Assembly: GCF_030817015.1 (NCBI RefSeq) | Contig: NZ_JAUSYS010000001.1 | Span: 744,001 to 808,000 of the forward strand | Origin: Arthrobacter sp. V1I7 | Lineage (GTDB): Bacteria; Actinomycetota; Actinomycetes; Actinomycetales; Micrococcaceae | Length of the DNA stretch: 64,000 bases | Direction: 5' to 3' | Shown here: piece after piece, positions 51,517 to 60,359 of the stretch | How the letters are laid out: each line of letters starts with the position of its first letter | Numbering within the stretch: the stretch's first letter is position 1 | Translations under genes and position numbers: made by a program | Notes under the pieces: generated by a model | The model's database searches: none | What the model was told of the DNA's origin: nothing | Seen by the model: only the letters and a program-made list of their open reading frames with translations

Positions 51517-53223
51517 TTGACCAACACCGCCACGCTGGCAACCCTGTCCGGTTCCGACCTCGCCGCCGACCCCAATTGGTGGCGCCAGGCGTCGGTGTAC
51601 CAGATCTACCCGCGCAGCTTCTCCGACTCCAACGGTGACGGCCTGGGCGACATCAAGGGCATCACGGCCAAGGTCCCGTATCTGAAGGAGCTCGGGATCG
51701 ACGCCGTCTGGCTGAGCCCGTTCTACCCCTCCGCCCTCGCCGACGGCGGCTACGATGTCGACGACTACCGCGACGTGGACCCCAAGCTCGGCACCCTCGC
51801 GGACTTCGACGAGATGTCAGCCGCGCTGCACGCCGCCGGCATCAAGCTGATCGCGGACATCGTCCCGAACCACTCGTCCGACCAGCACGCCTGGTTCAAG
51901 GAGGCACTCGCGGCGCCGAAGGGATCCGCCGCGCGTGAGCGCTACATCTTCCGGGACGGCAAGGGCGAGAACGGCGAGATTGCGCCCTCGGACTGGGAAT
52001 CCGTCTTCGGCGGCCCCGCCTGGGAACGCATCACCGAACCCGACGGCACACCCGGGCAGTGGTACATGCACATCTTCGCCAAGGAGCAGCCGGACCTGAA
52101 CTGGTCCAACCGCGAAATCCGCGATGATTTCCTCAAGACCCTGCGCTTCTGGTCCGACCGCGGCGTGGACGGCTTCCGCGTCGACGTGGCGCACGCACTG
52201 ACCAAGGACCTCACCGAGCCGCTACTGTCCAAGGTCGAGCTCAGCCCGGCGGGGTCGGGCGCCGACGGCCACGATGACGGCTCGCACCCGTTCTGGGACC
52301 GCGACGAAGTCCACGAGATCTACGTGGAGTGGCGTGAGGTCTTCAATGAATACAACCCGCCGCGCACCGCCGTCGCCGAAGCCTGGGTCCACGCCAGCCG
52401 CCGCGGCCGCTACGCCAGCCCCGAGGGCCTAGGCCAGGCGTTCAACTTCGACCTCCTGCAGGCCGACTTCGACGCCGAGGAATTCCGCGAGATCATCACC
52501 CGGAACCTCGCCGAGGCCACCGAATCCGGCGCGTCATCCACCTGGGTCTTCTCCAACCACGACGTCGTCCGGCACGCCACCCGCTACGGCCTGCCCAAGG
52601 GCGGCGGCCGGCATGCAAAGGGACAGGACGGCAAGGGCTGGCTGCTGGCCGGCGCTCCGGCCGAGGAGCTCGACGTCGAACTGGGCCTGCGCCGCGCCCG
52701 TGCCGCCACCCAGCTGATGCTGGCTCTGCCCGGCTCCGCCTACCTGTACCAGGGTGAGGAGCTGGGACTGCAGGAAGTCGGCGAAATCCCCGACTCCGAG
52801 CGCCAGGACCCCACGTTCTTCCGCAACAAGGATGTCGAGATCGGCCGCGACGGCTGTCGCGTGCCGCTGCCCTGGGCAGTGGAGGGCAGCTCCTTCGGCT
52901 TCGGCGACGGCGGCGCGCACCTGCCGCAGCCTGCCTGGTTCAGCCGCTACGCGGTCGCCGCCGAGGACGGGGTGGCAGGGTCCACGCTTGAGTTCTACCG
53001 CAAGGCCCTGAAGCTGCGGCGCGAACTGCAGACCTCGGAGGAGCTGGAATGGTTCGACTCCGGCAACCCCGATGTCCTGCACTTCAGCCGCCCCGGCGGC
53101 TGGCAGACGGTGACCAACTTCGGCGACGAAGCGGTGGCACTCCCGGCCGGTGAGGTGCTGCTGAGCAGCGCACCGTTCGAGGGGAACCTCCTGCCCGGCA
53201 GCACCACCGTCTGGCTGCGGTGA
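51517..53223 (+). CDS. GH13 alpha-glucosidase / oligo-1,6-glucosidase family
   Basis: A 568-residue alpha-amylase superfamily enzyme. Catalytic residues are in the four usual regions: ADIVPNHSS, DGFRVDVAHAL (nucleophile Asp), AVAEAWVHASRRG (acid/base Glu) and WVFSNHDVVRH (Asp). N-terminal WWRQASVYQIYPRSFSDSNGDGLGDI fits alpha-glucosidases that hydrolyse maltose or isomaltose-type sugars. No signal peptide, so it acts in the cytoplasm. TTG at 51517 has GAAGGA 8 nt upstream. The aldo/keto reductase gene overlaps its stop by 4 bp. Confidence 0.9.
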   Translation: MTNTATLATLSGSDLAADPNWWRQASVYQIYPRSFSDSNGDGLGDIKGITAKVPYLKELGIDAVWLSPFYPSALADGGYDVDDYRDVDPKLGTLADFDEMSAALHAAGIKLIADIVPNHSSDQHAWFKEALAAPKGSAARERYIFRDGKGENGEIAPSDWESVFGGPAWERITEPDGTPGQWYMHIFAKEQPDLNWSNREIRDDFLKTLRFWSDRGVDGFRVDVAHALTKDLTEPLLSKVELSPAGSGADGHDDGSHPFWDRDEVHEIYVEWREVFNEYNPPRTAVAEAWVHASRRGRYASPEGLGQAFNFDLLQADFDAEEFREIITRNLAEATESGASSTWVFSNHDVVRHATRYGLPKGGGRHAKGQDGKGWLLAGAPAEELDVELGLRRARAATQLMLALPGSAYLYQGEELGLQEVGEIPDSERQDPTFFRNKDVEIGRDGCRVPLPWAVEGSSFGFGDGGAHLPQPAWFSRYAVAAEDGVAGSTLEFYRKALKLRRELQTSEELEWFDSGNPDVLHFSRPGGWQTVTNFGDEAVALPAGEVLLSSAPFEGNLLPGSTTVWLR

Positions 53224-54221
53224 GCCGGACGCCTCCGAGCCCCGAAAGCAGCGAACTTCTGACCCAGGAGCCGATCCCCGCCCAGGAACTGATCTATGGG
53301 TGCATGGGGCTCGGCGGCAGCTGGTCGGCGGAGACGTACTCGTCCGTGGACGTGGACGAGGCGGCTGCCGCCGTCGACGCCGCCCTCAAGGCCGGGATCA
53401 CGCTGTTCGACCATGCCGACATCTACCGCAATGGCAAGGCCGAGGCGGTCTTCGGTGAGGTGCTGGCCCGGACGCCGGGGCTGCGGGACCGCATCCGGCT
53501 GCAGACCAAGTGCGGTATCCGGCTCAACGAGCAGGGCCTGGAGACGCACTACGACCTGAGCCGGGACGCCATCCTGGCGCGGACCAACGAAGGCCTCGCC
53601 CGGCTCCGCACGGACTACGTGGATGTGCTGATGCTGCACCGGCCGGATCCCCTGATGGACCCGGCCGAGGTGGCCTCCGCCGTCGGGCAGCTGATCGCCG
53701 AAGGCAAGGTCCGCGCCGTGGGCGTGTCCAACATGTCCGGGCCGCAGATCGACGTGCTGCAGGACCGGCTGGAGACCCCGGTGGTGGCAAACCAGCTCGA
53801 GATGAGCCTGCTGAAGCGGGCCTGGCTGGAAAGCACGGTGCTGGTCAACCACGCCGAGGGAACGGACTACAGCTTCCCGCACGGCACGGTGGAGCACTGC
53901 GTCCGGCACGGGATCACCCTGCAGGCCTATGGGGCGCTGGCGCGGGGCCTCTACACCGGGGCGCCGTCCGCGCGGCCGACGGTGGCGGAGGAAGCCACCA
54001 CCGCCCTCGTGGCGCAGCTGGCTCGGGAAAAGGACACGACGGTCGAGTCGATCCTGCTGGGATGGCTGATGAAACACCCGGCCGGGATAGCACCGGTGAT
54101 CGGGACGGCCAACCCGGAACGCATCCAGGCCTGCGCCGGCGCGGCGGAGGTCGCCGCCGGCATGAGCCGGGCCGAGTGGTACCGGCTCTGGGTCACCGCG
54201 CGGGGCAGTAACATCCCCTAG
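53220..54221 (+). CDS. Aldo/keto reductase
   Basis: A 333-residue AKR (TIM barrel). Catalytic tetrad: Asp and Tyr in LFDHADIYRNGKAE, Lys in LQTKCGIRL, His in VLMLHRPDP. The NADPH-binding C-terminal part includes VIGTANPERIQ. It resembles the YdhF-type subgroup. GTG at 53220 overlaps the glucosidase stop (GTGA), so it is translationally coupled and may reduce a sugar product. Confidence 0.88.
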   Translation: MSRTPPSPESSELLTQEPIPAQELIYGCMGLGGSWSAETYSSVDVDEAAAAVDAALKAGITLFDHADIYRNGKAEAVFGEVLARTPGLRDRIRLQTKCGIRLNEQGLETHYDLSRDAILARTNEGLARLRTDYVDVLMLHRPDPLMDPAEVASAVGQLIAEGKVRAVGVSNMSGPQIDVLQDRLETPVVANQLEMSLLKRAWLESTVLVNHAEGTDYSFPHGTVEHCVRHGITLQAYGALARGLYTGAPSARPTVAEEATTALVAQLAREKDTTVESILLGWLMKHPAGIAPVIGTANPERIQACAGAAEVAAGMSRAEWYRLWVTARGSNIP

Positions 54222-54289
54222 CCTGTGATTTTGGTCGTATGAACACCCCGCAGGGCAGGAATACTTAGCCGGATGGTACCCGGTGCGGA

Positions 54290-54295
54290 TAGCGT
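54290..54295 (+). promoter_or_regulatory. -10-like hexamer for leaderless lyase gene
   Basis: TAGCGT ends 6 nt before the ATG at 54302; no ribosome-binding site is present. Confidence 0.5.
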
Positions 54296-54301
54296 AGAGA
54301 C

Positions 54302-55165
54302 ATGACCTCTACGACCGCAGCCGGGACCATCCGGCCTCAACGCAATGTTCCAGCAGAAATCGCCCGTTCGTGGCTCCTGGTCAACGCGATGAAACCCGAG
54401 CTCTTCGACCAGTCCGCCGTCTCCCGCGCGGACGCCATCATCCTGGACATCGAGGATGCGGTGGATCCTTCCCAGAAGGACGCCGCCCGTGCCCACGTGG
54501 TGGACTGGCTCACCGGCGGCGGCGCCGCCTGGGTCCGGATCAACGACGCCACCAGCCCCTTCTGGGCCGATGACCTCGCCGGACTCCGCGGCACCCCGGG
54601 CCTGCTCGGCGTGATGCTCGCCAAGACCGAGTCCGCTGACCAGGTCACCGAAAGCTTCCACCGGATGGACGGCAAGACTCCGGTGATTCCGCTGGTCGAG
54701 TCCGCCGTCGGAATCGAGGAAGCCAACAAGATCGCCAAAGCCCAGGGCGCCTTCCGGCTCGCTTTCGGTTCCGGCGACTTCCGCCGCGACACCGGCATGG
54801 CCGCCACCCCCGAGGCCATGGCCTACCCGCGCGCCAAGCTCGTCGTCGCCAGCCGGGTCGGCAACCTGCCGGGTCCGATTGACGGCCCCACGGTCGGTAC
54901 CAACCACCCGATCCTGCGCGAGCAGACCGGCATCACCGTCACGATGGGCATGACCGGCAAGCTGTGCCTCGCCATCGACCAGACCCACGTCATCAACGAG
55001 GTCATCAGCCCGACGCCCTCCGATGTCGCCTGGGCCACCGACTTCATGGCCGACTTCGAGGCCAACGGCCGCGTCATCCGTGACGGCTCCGACCTGCCCC
55101 GCCTGGGCCGCGCCGAAAAGATCATGCGGCTCGCGGTAGCCTTTGGGGTGCAGCCGGCCCTGTAG
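54302..55165 (+). CDS. CitE-like HpcH/HpaI aldolase/CoA-ester lyase
   Basis: A 287-residue TIM-barrel enzyme of the CitE/malyl-CoA-lyase-like family: SWLLVNAMKPELF (Arg of the CoA site partly changed), ADAIILDIEDAVDPSQK with the Glu/Asp Mg ligands, PVIPLVESAVGIEEAN and RLAFGSGDFRRDTGM. It probably cleaves a 3-hydroxyacyl-CoA to acetyl-CoA or glyoxylate-like products; the usual neighbours (CitD/CitF) are absent, so it is not a citrate-lyase subunit. Its terminator is at 55185. Confidence 0.85.
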   Translation: MTSTTAAGTIRPQRNVPAEIARSWLLVNAMKPELFDQSAVSRADAIILDIEDAVDPSQKDAARAHVVDWLTGGGAAWVRINDATSPFWADDLAGLRGTPGLLGVMLAKTESADQVTESFHRMDGKTPVIPLVESAVGIEEANKIAKAQGAFRLAFGSGDFRRDTGMAATPEAMAYPRAKLVVASRVGNLPGPIDGPTVGTNHPILREQTGITVTMGMTGKLCLAIDQTHVINEVISPTPSDVAWATDFMADFEANGRVIRDGSDLPRLGRAEKIMRLAVAFGVQPAL

Positions 55166-55184
55166 CCGCCCGCACCAGACACGC

Positions 55185-55227
55185 GACCCCGTGGCCGATA
55201 CCCGTTATCTGGTCCACGGGGTCTTTT
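55185..55227 (+). terminator. Terminator of the CitE-like gene
   Basis: GACCCCGTGG (55185-55194) pairs with CCACGGGGTC (55214-55223) around a 19-nt loop that contains a short GATA/TATC stem; TTTT follows. Confidence 0.85.
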
Positions 55228-55256
55228 GGTATGTGACGGCGCCTCCCTCGTCATTT

Positions 55257-55287
55257 TTGAAAGATGAGTTAGGTTAGCCTAAACTTC
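55257..55287 (+). promoter_or_regulatory. Promoter with DtxR/IdeR iron box
   Basis: TTGAAA (55257-55262), 17 bp, TAAACT (55280-55285) form a plausible promoter. Overlapping the spacer and -10 is TTAGGTTAGCCTAAACTTC (55269-55287), which matches the DtxR/IdeR consensus at 16 of 19 positions, the mismatches being at positions 15, 18 and 19. It lies 66-84 nt before the first gene of an ABC-transporter operon, so that operon should be repressed by iron. Confidence 0.85.
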
Positions 55288-55352
55288 CTTTGGCCCTTCG
55301 GTCCTGTTACTCCCGTCTGCCGCGTCCGCAGACACTAAATCTAGGTGGTTCC

Positions 55353-56894
55353 GTGCGCTTTTCCCTTCCCTCATCTCTGTCCCTGGGGCTCGTGGCGCTC
55401 ATATCACTGTCGGGTTGTGGCTTCAGCGGCTCCTCCGCAGGAGCCACGCAGGCCGCCAAGGCTGACCAGCGGATCGTCGTCGACAATTTCCGGGCTCCGG
55501 TGGCGAACTGGGCGCTGGAGAGCGATGCTGCCTACATTCTGTCCCTGTCCGGCTGCCTCGAGACCCTGACCCGCTACGATGAGGCGCAGGGGAAAATCGT
55601 GCCGTTGCTGGCAACGGAGTGGAAGCAGGTCTCGCCCCTGGAGTGGGACTTCACCATCCGCGGAGGAGTCAAGTTCCAGGACGGGAGCGCGCTCAGCGCT
55701 GATGCCGTGGCCGGTTCCTTGCAGAAAGTCCTTGCAGCAGCGGTTCCGGCTCGGGCCTTCAATCCCAAGGTGGTCACTGGGGTCAAAGCGGTCGACGATC
55801 GCACAGTACGGGTTAGCACCCCGACTGAGAGCCCGTTGGTTCCGTACCGCCTCGCGAGCGTCAACACCGGCATTCTGGCCCCGGCAGCGTTCAAGGGCGA
55901 TACGGTGGATCCGTTCGGGCACTGCACCGGACCCTTCGAGCCAGTATCTGAAAAGCCGAAGCAATCCTTGACGCTGGACCGCAATGAGGCTTACTGGGGC
56001 GGCGAGGTGCAGTTGGCCGGGGCAGAGGTCCGGTTCATCACGGACGGGGCGACCCGCGCTGCACAGGTTCAGACCGGCGAAGCGGATGTGTCCCTCTCCA
56101 TCCCGGTTTCCGGCCTGCCCGGCTTGGAATCAGATGCCAGCGTCAAGGTTCTCAAGTCAGATTCTCCGAGGACCGCGACGCTTTACATGAACAACGGCCG
56201 GGCGCCGTTCGACGACGTCGACTTCCGGAAGGCGGTCCGTTCGGCGCTGGATCTGGACGCCCTTGCCGCCAGCGTCTACGAAGGTGCGGCCGTCGCCGCG
56301 AGTGGGCCGTTCGCGCCATCGGAGCCCTGGGCCGTAAAGGGATCCGTGACACCCAAGCAGGACCTGGAGGGTGCACGGAAGCTGCTTGCCACCGCCGGAT
56401 ACACCGCTGACCGCCCGCTGGAGGTCATCGCAATCGTTGAACGGGCGGAGTTCGCGGATGTGGCCACCGTCATCCAGGAGGACCTGAAGGCGGTGGGCAT
56501 TCCGGTGAAGATCCAGACCAAGGAATATGCCGCAGCGGAGCCCGACCTGCTGGCAGGCAATTACGACATGGTGCTGAGTCAGCGCAACCGCCTGATCGAC
56601 ATCGCCGACCCCATCGGATTCCTGACGGCGGACTATACCTGTGACGGCACCTACAACCTCAGTCACTTCTGCAACAAGGACTACGACGCAACGATCGCCA
56701 AGGCAGCCACAACAGCGGACGCGGACGAGCGCTACCGCTTGTACGCCGAAGCCGGGCAGATCCTGCAGGAGCAGGCCGTGAACGTCTGGCTCGTGAACGA
56801 GCAGGCCATTGACGCCGTCCGTGCCGATCTTCAGGCCCACGTCCAGGACCCCCTGTCCCGCTATGTGGTCAGGGCGGAAACGGCGAAACCCTGA
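55353..56894 (+). CDS. Oligopeptide/nickel-type substrate-binding lipoprotein (SBP_bac_5)
   Basis: A 513-residue extracytoplasmic lipoprotein. The signal peptide ends in the lipobox LSGC. The SBP_bac_5 fold follows (IVPLLATEWKQVSPLEWDFTIRGGVKFQDGSALSADAV; the late region TADYTCDGTYNLSHFCNKDYDATI). Members bind peptides, nickel or metallophores. Two Cys in the binding region (TC...HFC) could form a disulfide. GTG at 55353 has AGGTGG upstream. It is the first gene of a five-gene iron-box operon, so an iron-chelate ligand is likely. It is not the FecB/FhuD type normally found in siderophore uptake. Confidence 0.88.
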   Translation: MRFSLPSSLSLGLVALISLSGCGFSGSSAGATQAAKADQRIVVDNFRAPVANWALESDAAYILSLSGCLETLTRYDEAQGKIVPLLATEWKQVSPLEWDFTIRGGVKFQDGSALSADAVAGSLQKVLAAAVPARAFNPKVVTGVKAVDDRTVRVSTPTESPLVPYRLASVNTGILAPAAFKGDTVDPFGHCTGPFEPVSEKPKQSLTLDRNEAYWGGEVQLAGAEVRFITDGATRAAQVQTGEADVSLSIPVSGLPGLESDASVKVLKSDSPRTATLYMNNGRAPFDDVDFRKAVRSALDLDALAASVYEGAAVAASGPFAPSEPWAVKGSVTPKQDLEGARKLLATAGYTADRPLEVIAIVERAEFADVATVIQEDLKAVGIPVKIQTKEYAAAEPDLLAGNYDMVLSQRNRLIDIADPIGFLTADYTCDGTYNLSHFCNKDYDATIAKAATTADADERYRLYAEAGQILQEQAVNVWLVNEQAIDAVRADLQAHVQDPLSRYVVRAETAKP

Positions 56895-56946
56895 TCCTGA
56901 CCGTGACCGTCCGCATACAACAACGAGACGAACGGCGTCCGCAGTG

Positions 56947-57885
56947 ATGCCATTCCTCGCCCGGCGAACGGCTGCCCTGGTGGCAGCCGTTCTTCTGGCC
57001 TCCTTTACGGTCTTCCTCATCCCCTACATGACCCCGGGGGACACCGTGCGGAAGATCATCCGCTCCCGTGTGGCCGGCGAAGTCATCGACGACTCCGCCG
57101 TGGAGGCGTTGAGTCTCCAACTCGGCCTCAACGACCCACTGTGGGCGCAGTACCTGCGCTGGCTGGGGCGGCTGCTCACCGGCGATATGGGCTTGTCCTA
57201 CACCAGCCGAACCCCGGTGGCCGATCAGGTGCTGCCGGCGCTCTGGATTACGCTGAGCCTGGTAGTCCTGGCCCTCGGCACAGCGGGCGCCCTTTCCGTG
57301 GTCCTCGGCGTCACGGCTGCCCTGCAGGAGGGACGGCCCGCCGACAAGGTGATCACGGCGGTCACCCAGGCGTTCATCGCCGTTCCGGAGTACTGGCTGG
57401 CGCCGCTGCTGGTATTGGCCTTCGCGCTGCAACTGTCCGCGCTGCCCTCGGCCGGATGGGAAGGACCCCAATCAGCGGTTCTGCCCGTGGCCGTCCTCGC
57501 CCTGCGGCCCACGAGCTACTTCACGTCGGCGGTGCGGGAGGGAATTCTCGAGGCGCTCGGCGCGGAGCATGTCGTCGCCGCCCGAAGCAGGGGCGTCTCC
57601 CATCTGCAAACCGTTGCGAAGCACGTGATTCCCAACGGCCTGCTGCCGCTCACCACGTTGGTGGCGGTGTGGTTCGCGGGGCTGCTGGGCGGATCCGTCA
57701 TCGTCGAGGTCATTTTCGCGATCCCCGGCATGGGACGGTTACTGTTCGACGGCGTCCTGAACAGCGACATTCCCCTGGCGCAGGGAGCCGTGGTGGTCGT
57801 CGTCGGGCTGGCCGTCGTGTTGACCACAGCTGCGGACCTGGTCCACGGGCTGCTGAACCCCCAAATCAGGATGAGCCATGCGTAA
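56947..57885 (+). CDS. ABC transporter permease, DppB/OppB type
   Basis: A 312-residue permease with six hydrophobic segments. N-terminal FLARRTAALVAAVLLASFTVFLIPYMTPGD and the QLGLNDPLWAQYLRWLGRLLTGDMG loop are DppB signatures; the EAA loop is YFTSAVREGILEALGAEHVVAARSRG. A GTG directly before the ATG is a possible start. It overlaps the next permease by 8 bp. Confidence 0.9.
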   Translation: MPFLARRTAALVAAVLLASFTVFLIPYMTPGDTVRKIIRSRVAGEVIDDSAVEALSLQLGLNDPLWAQYLRWLGRLLTGDMGLSYTSRTPVADQVLPALWITLSLVVLALGTAGALSVVLGVTAALQEGRPADKVITAVTQAFIAVPEYWLAPLLVLAFALQLSALPSAGWEGPQSAVLPVAVLALRPTSYFTSAVREGILEALGAEHVVAARSRGVSHLQTVAKHVIPNGLLPLTTLVAVWFAGLLGGSVIVEVIFAIPGMGRLLFDGVLNSDIPLAQGAVVVVVGLAVVLTTAADLVHGLLNPQIRMSHA

Positions 57886-58723
57886 ACTGCCGCCGACCAT
57901 CCTGGCCGCCGGATCCATTCTGGTTCTTATCGTGACGTCCGTGGCCCTGTCTGCCTGGCTAGCGCCCTACCCGCCCGCTGACCAGGACCTGGCCGCCAGG
58001 CTCGCCGCACCCAGCGCCGCCCACTGGCTGGGCACGGACAATCTGGGCCGGGACACCCTGAGCAGGCTGCTCGACGGCGGCCAGTTCTCTTTGACAATAG
58101 CCGCCCTGGCCACGGTACTGACAGCCGTAACGGGTACCGCGGTGGGTGTGCTCAGCGCCCGGCGGCGCGGCTGGCTGGACGAGTTCTTCACCCGCACCAA
58201 TGACGTGCTGTTGGCCATGCCTGAAATGGTGGTGGCCCTCTTCCTGGTGGCCGCCATGGGCACCGGCTACCACTCCCTGCTGCTCGCCCTGACGGTGACC
58301 GGCTGGACTCCGTTTGCCCGCCTGGCCCGCTCGCTCGCCTATGACGTTTCGGCGCGGGGCTTCATCGAGGCAGCCCACGTGGTGGGCTGCCCGCCCTCCT
58401 TCATCGTCCTGCGGCACATCCTGCCCCACCTGGCCGGGCCGCTGCTGGGACAGGCCACTCTTCGGTTCGGGCAGTTCCTCATCAACGTTGGCGCCCTCTC
58501 CTACCTGGGTCTGGGGGTGCAGCCGCCCCAGTCGGACTGGGGATCGATGCTGGCAACTGCCCAGCCGTACGCGGTCAGGGCGCCGATGACGATCCTGGTC
58601 CCCGGGCTGGTGATCTTCGTCGTCGCGCTTTGCGTCACCTTGATCGGGCAGTACGTGTCGCGCATGACCGGAAGCCGCCTGCTGCTGGCCTCAGCTCCCG
58701 TACGGGTGGCCGCGGATGTCTGA
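57878..58723 (+). CDS. ABC transporter permease, DppC/OppC type
   Basis: A 281-residue permease. HWLGTDNLGRDTLSRLLDGGQFSL is the DppC periplasmic motif; the EAA loop is ARSLAYDVSARGFIEAAHVVGC, and SYLGLGVQPPQSDWGSML closes the domain. Its start lies within the end of the DppB-like gene and its end overlaps the ATPase start by 8 bp, so the three are translationally coupled. Confidence 0.9.
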   Translation: MRKLPPTILAAGSILVLIVTSVALSAWLAPYPPADQDLAARLAAPSAAHWLGTDNLGRDTLSRLLDGGQFSLTIAALATVLTAVTGTAVGVLSARRRGWLDEFFTRTNDVLLAMPEMVVALFLVAAMGTGYHSLLLALTVTGWTPFARLARSLAYDVSARGFIEAAHVVGCPPSFIVLRHILPHLAGPLLGQATLRFGQFLINVGALSYLGLGVQPPQSDWGSMLATAQPYAVRAPMTILVPGLVIFVVALCVTLIGQYVSRMTGSRLLLASAPVRVAADV

Positions 58724-60359
58724 GGGACTGATCATCGAAGGGCTCCGCGTCGGCCAGCGGGCACGCCCGGGAGGACGCCCCACGTCTTTCCGCCAGGGTC
58801 CCGCCAAGGCGATCCTGTCCGACCTGGACCTCTCCGTGACGCCCGGGGAGTTTGTGGCCCTGGTGGGAACGTCGGGAAGCGGCAAGACGATGACCGCCCT
58901 CAGCGTCATGGGCCTGCTGCCGCCGGGGGTCCACATCGAGAATGGCTCGGTCCGGTTCGGCGGGACGGATCTGCGGGCGCTCGGCGAAGCGGAGCTCAAC
59001 CGTGTGCGCGGAGGCCGGATCGGGATGCTCTATCAGCAGCCCAAACGGATGTTCAACCCCCGGAAGACCATTGCCAACCATTTGGCCGAGCCGCTGAAGC
59101 TTCATCGCGGGCTCCGCGGGAGCAGTGCCAGGACGGAGGCGCTGGAGCTGTTGGCCGAAGCAGGGTTCGAGGATCCGGCCTGGTGCGCCCGGGCGTATCC
59201 GCACCAGCTGTCGGGAGGAATGGCCCAGCGGGCCATGTTCGCCCTCGCCATGGCGGGGCAGCCCGAACTGCTGCTCGCGGACGAGCCGACGTCGGCCCTG
59301 GACAAGGTGCTCGAGCGGCAGATCCTGGAGCTGATCGACCGGCAAAGGCGCGCCCGGGGACTGGGGGTCCTGTACATCACCCACGATCTCGCCACAGTGT
59401 CCGCCTTCGCCGACCGGGTAGTGGTTTTGGAGGCTGGCCGCGTCCAGGAGTCAGGGCCGGTCAGGCGAGTGCTGTGCACGCCTCGGACCACGTACACAAA
59501 AGAACTCCTCAGTGCCTCGGCCCTTCCTCCGGCCCCTGCTCCGGCCGCTGCCCCTTCCCGTCCGATTCTGGGCCTGCGCAATGTCACCAAGCGGTTCCCG
59601 TCCAACCGGCGCGGCGCCCGGCCGGCCGTGGATGACGTTTCGCTCGAGCTCCGCGAAGGCGAGATTCTCGGCATCCTGGGTCAATCAGGATCCGGCAAGA
59701 GCACCTTGGCGCGGCTGATCCTCGGACTCGAAACCCCTGACAGCGGAAGCATCACCCGGTTCCTCGGCGCTGCGGTCAACCGGGCAGGGGCTCCGGGCAA
59801 GGATTTCCAGCTCGTGTTCCAGGAACCGCACGATGTGTTCGACCCGCGCATGAAGCTTCGCACCAGCCTGGAAGCTCCATTGCGGCCACGGCGGGACTGC
59901 ACGGCTGAGGATCGCAGTGCGCGCATCCATCGGGTGGTCCGCGAGGTTGATCTCGACCCCGCGCTGCTGGACAGGTACCCCGGCCAGTGCTCGGGCGGGC
60001 AGCTCCAACGGCTCACAATCGCCAGGGCGCTGCTGCTGGAACCGGCGGTCTTGATCTGCGACGAAGCCACGTCCGCCCTGGACGCCGTAACCCAGCGCAC
60101 GGTCCTGGACCTGTTGCTGCGCCTGCACCGCGACCGCCAGCTTTCCCTGATCATGATCTCCCACGACATGAACGTGCTCCGGTACATGAGCCACCGGGTG
60201 GCCGTACTCTTCCAGGGCGCCGTCGTCGAAGTGGCGCCCAACGCCGAATTCTTCGCCGCTCCCCGGCACGGGCACAGCAAGCAACTCGTGGCAGCGGCAC
60301 TCCCCGTCCCCACGCCGGCCACCGGCGGCCAGCGGAGTGAACTGCTCGATGCCGTTTAG
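58716..60359 (+). CDS. Fused two-domain ABC ATPase (DppD-DppF type)
   Basis: A 547-residue protein with two ATPase domains. Domain 1: Walker A GTSGSGKT, signature HQLSGGMAQR, Walker B LLLADEPTSALD. Domain 2 (from about residue 290): Walker A GQSGSGKS, signature QCSGGQLQR, Walker B VLICDEATSALD. Both have the switch His (THDLA; SHDMN). Both active sites look complete, so one protein supplies both nucleotide-binding domains for the two permeases. The domains are joined by an Ala/Pro linker. Confidence 0.92.
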   Translation: MSEGLIIEGLRVGQRARPGGRPTSFRQGPAKAILSDLDLSVTPGEFVALVGTSGSGKTMTALSVMGLLPPGVHIENGSVRFGGTDLRALGEAELNRVRGGRIGMLYQQPKRMFNPRKTIANHLAEPLKLHRGLRGSSARTEALELLAEAGFEDPAWCARAYPHQLSGGMAQRAMFALAMAGQPELLLADEPTSALDKVLERQILELIDRQRRARGLGVLYITHDLATVSAFADRVVVLEAGRVQESGPVRRVLCTPRTTYTKELLSASALPPAPAPAAAPSRPILGLRNVTKRFPSNRRGARPAVDDVSLELREGEILGILGQSGSGKSTLARLILGLETPDSGSITRFLGAAVNRAGAPGKDFQLVFQEPHDVFDPRMKLRTSLEAPLRPRRDCTAEDRSARIHRVVREVDLDPALLDRYPGQCSGGQLQRLTIARALLLEPAVLICDEATSALDAVTQRTVLDLLLRLHRDRQLSLIMISHDMNVLRYMSHRVAVLFQGAVVEVAPNAEFFAAPRHGHSKQLVAAALPVPTPATGGQRSELLDAV

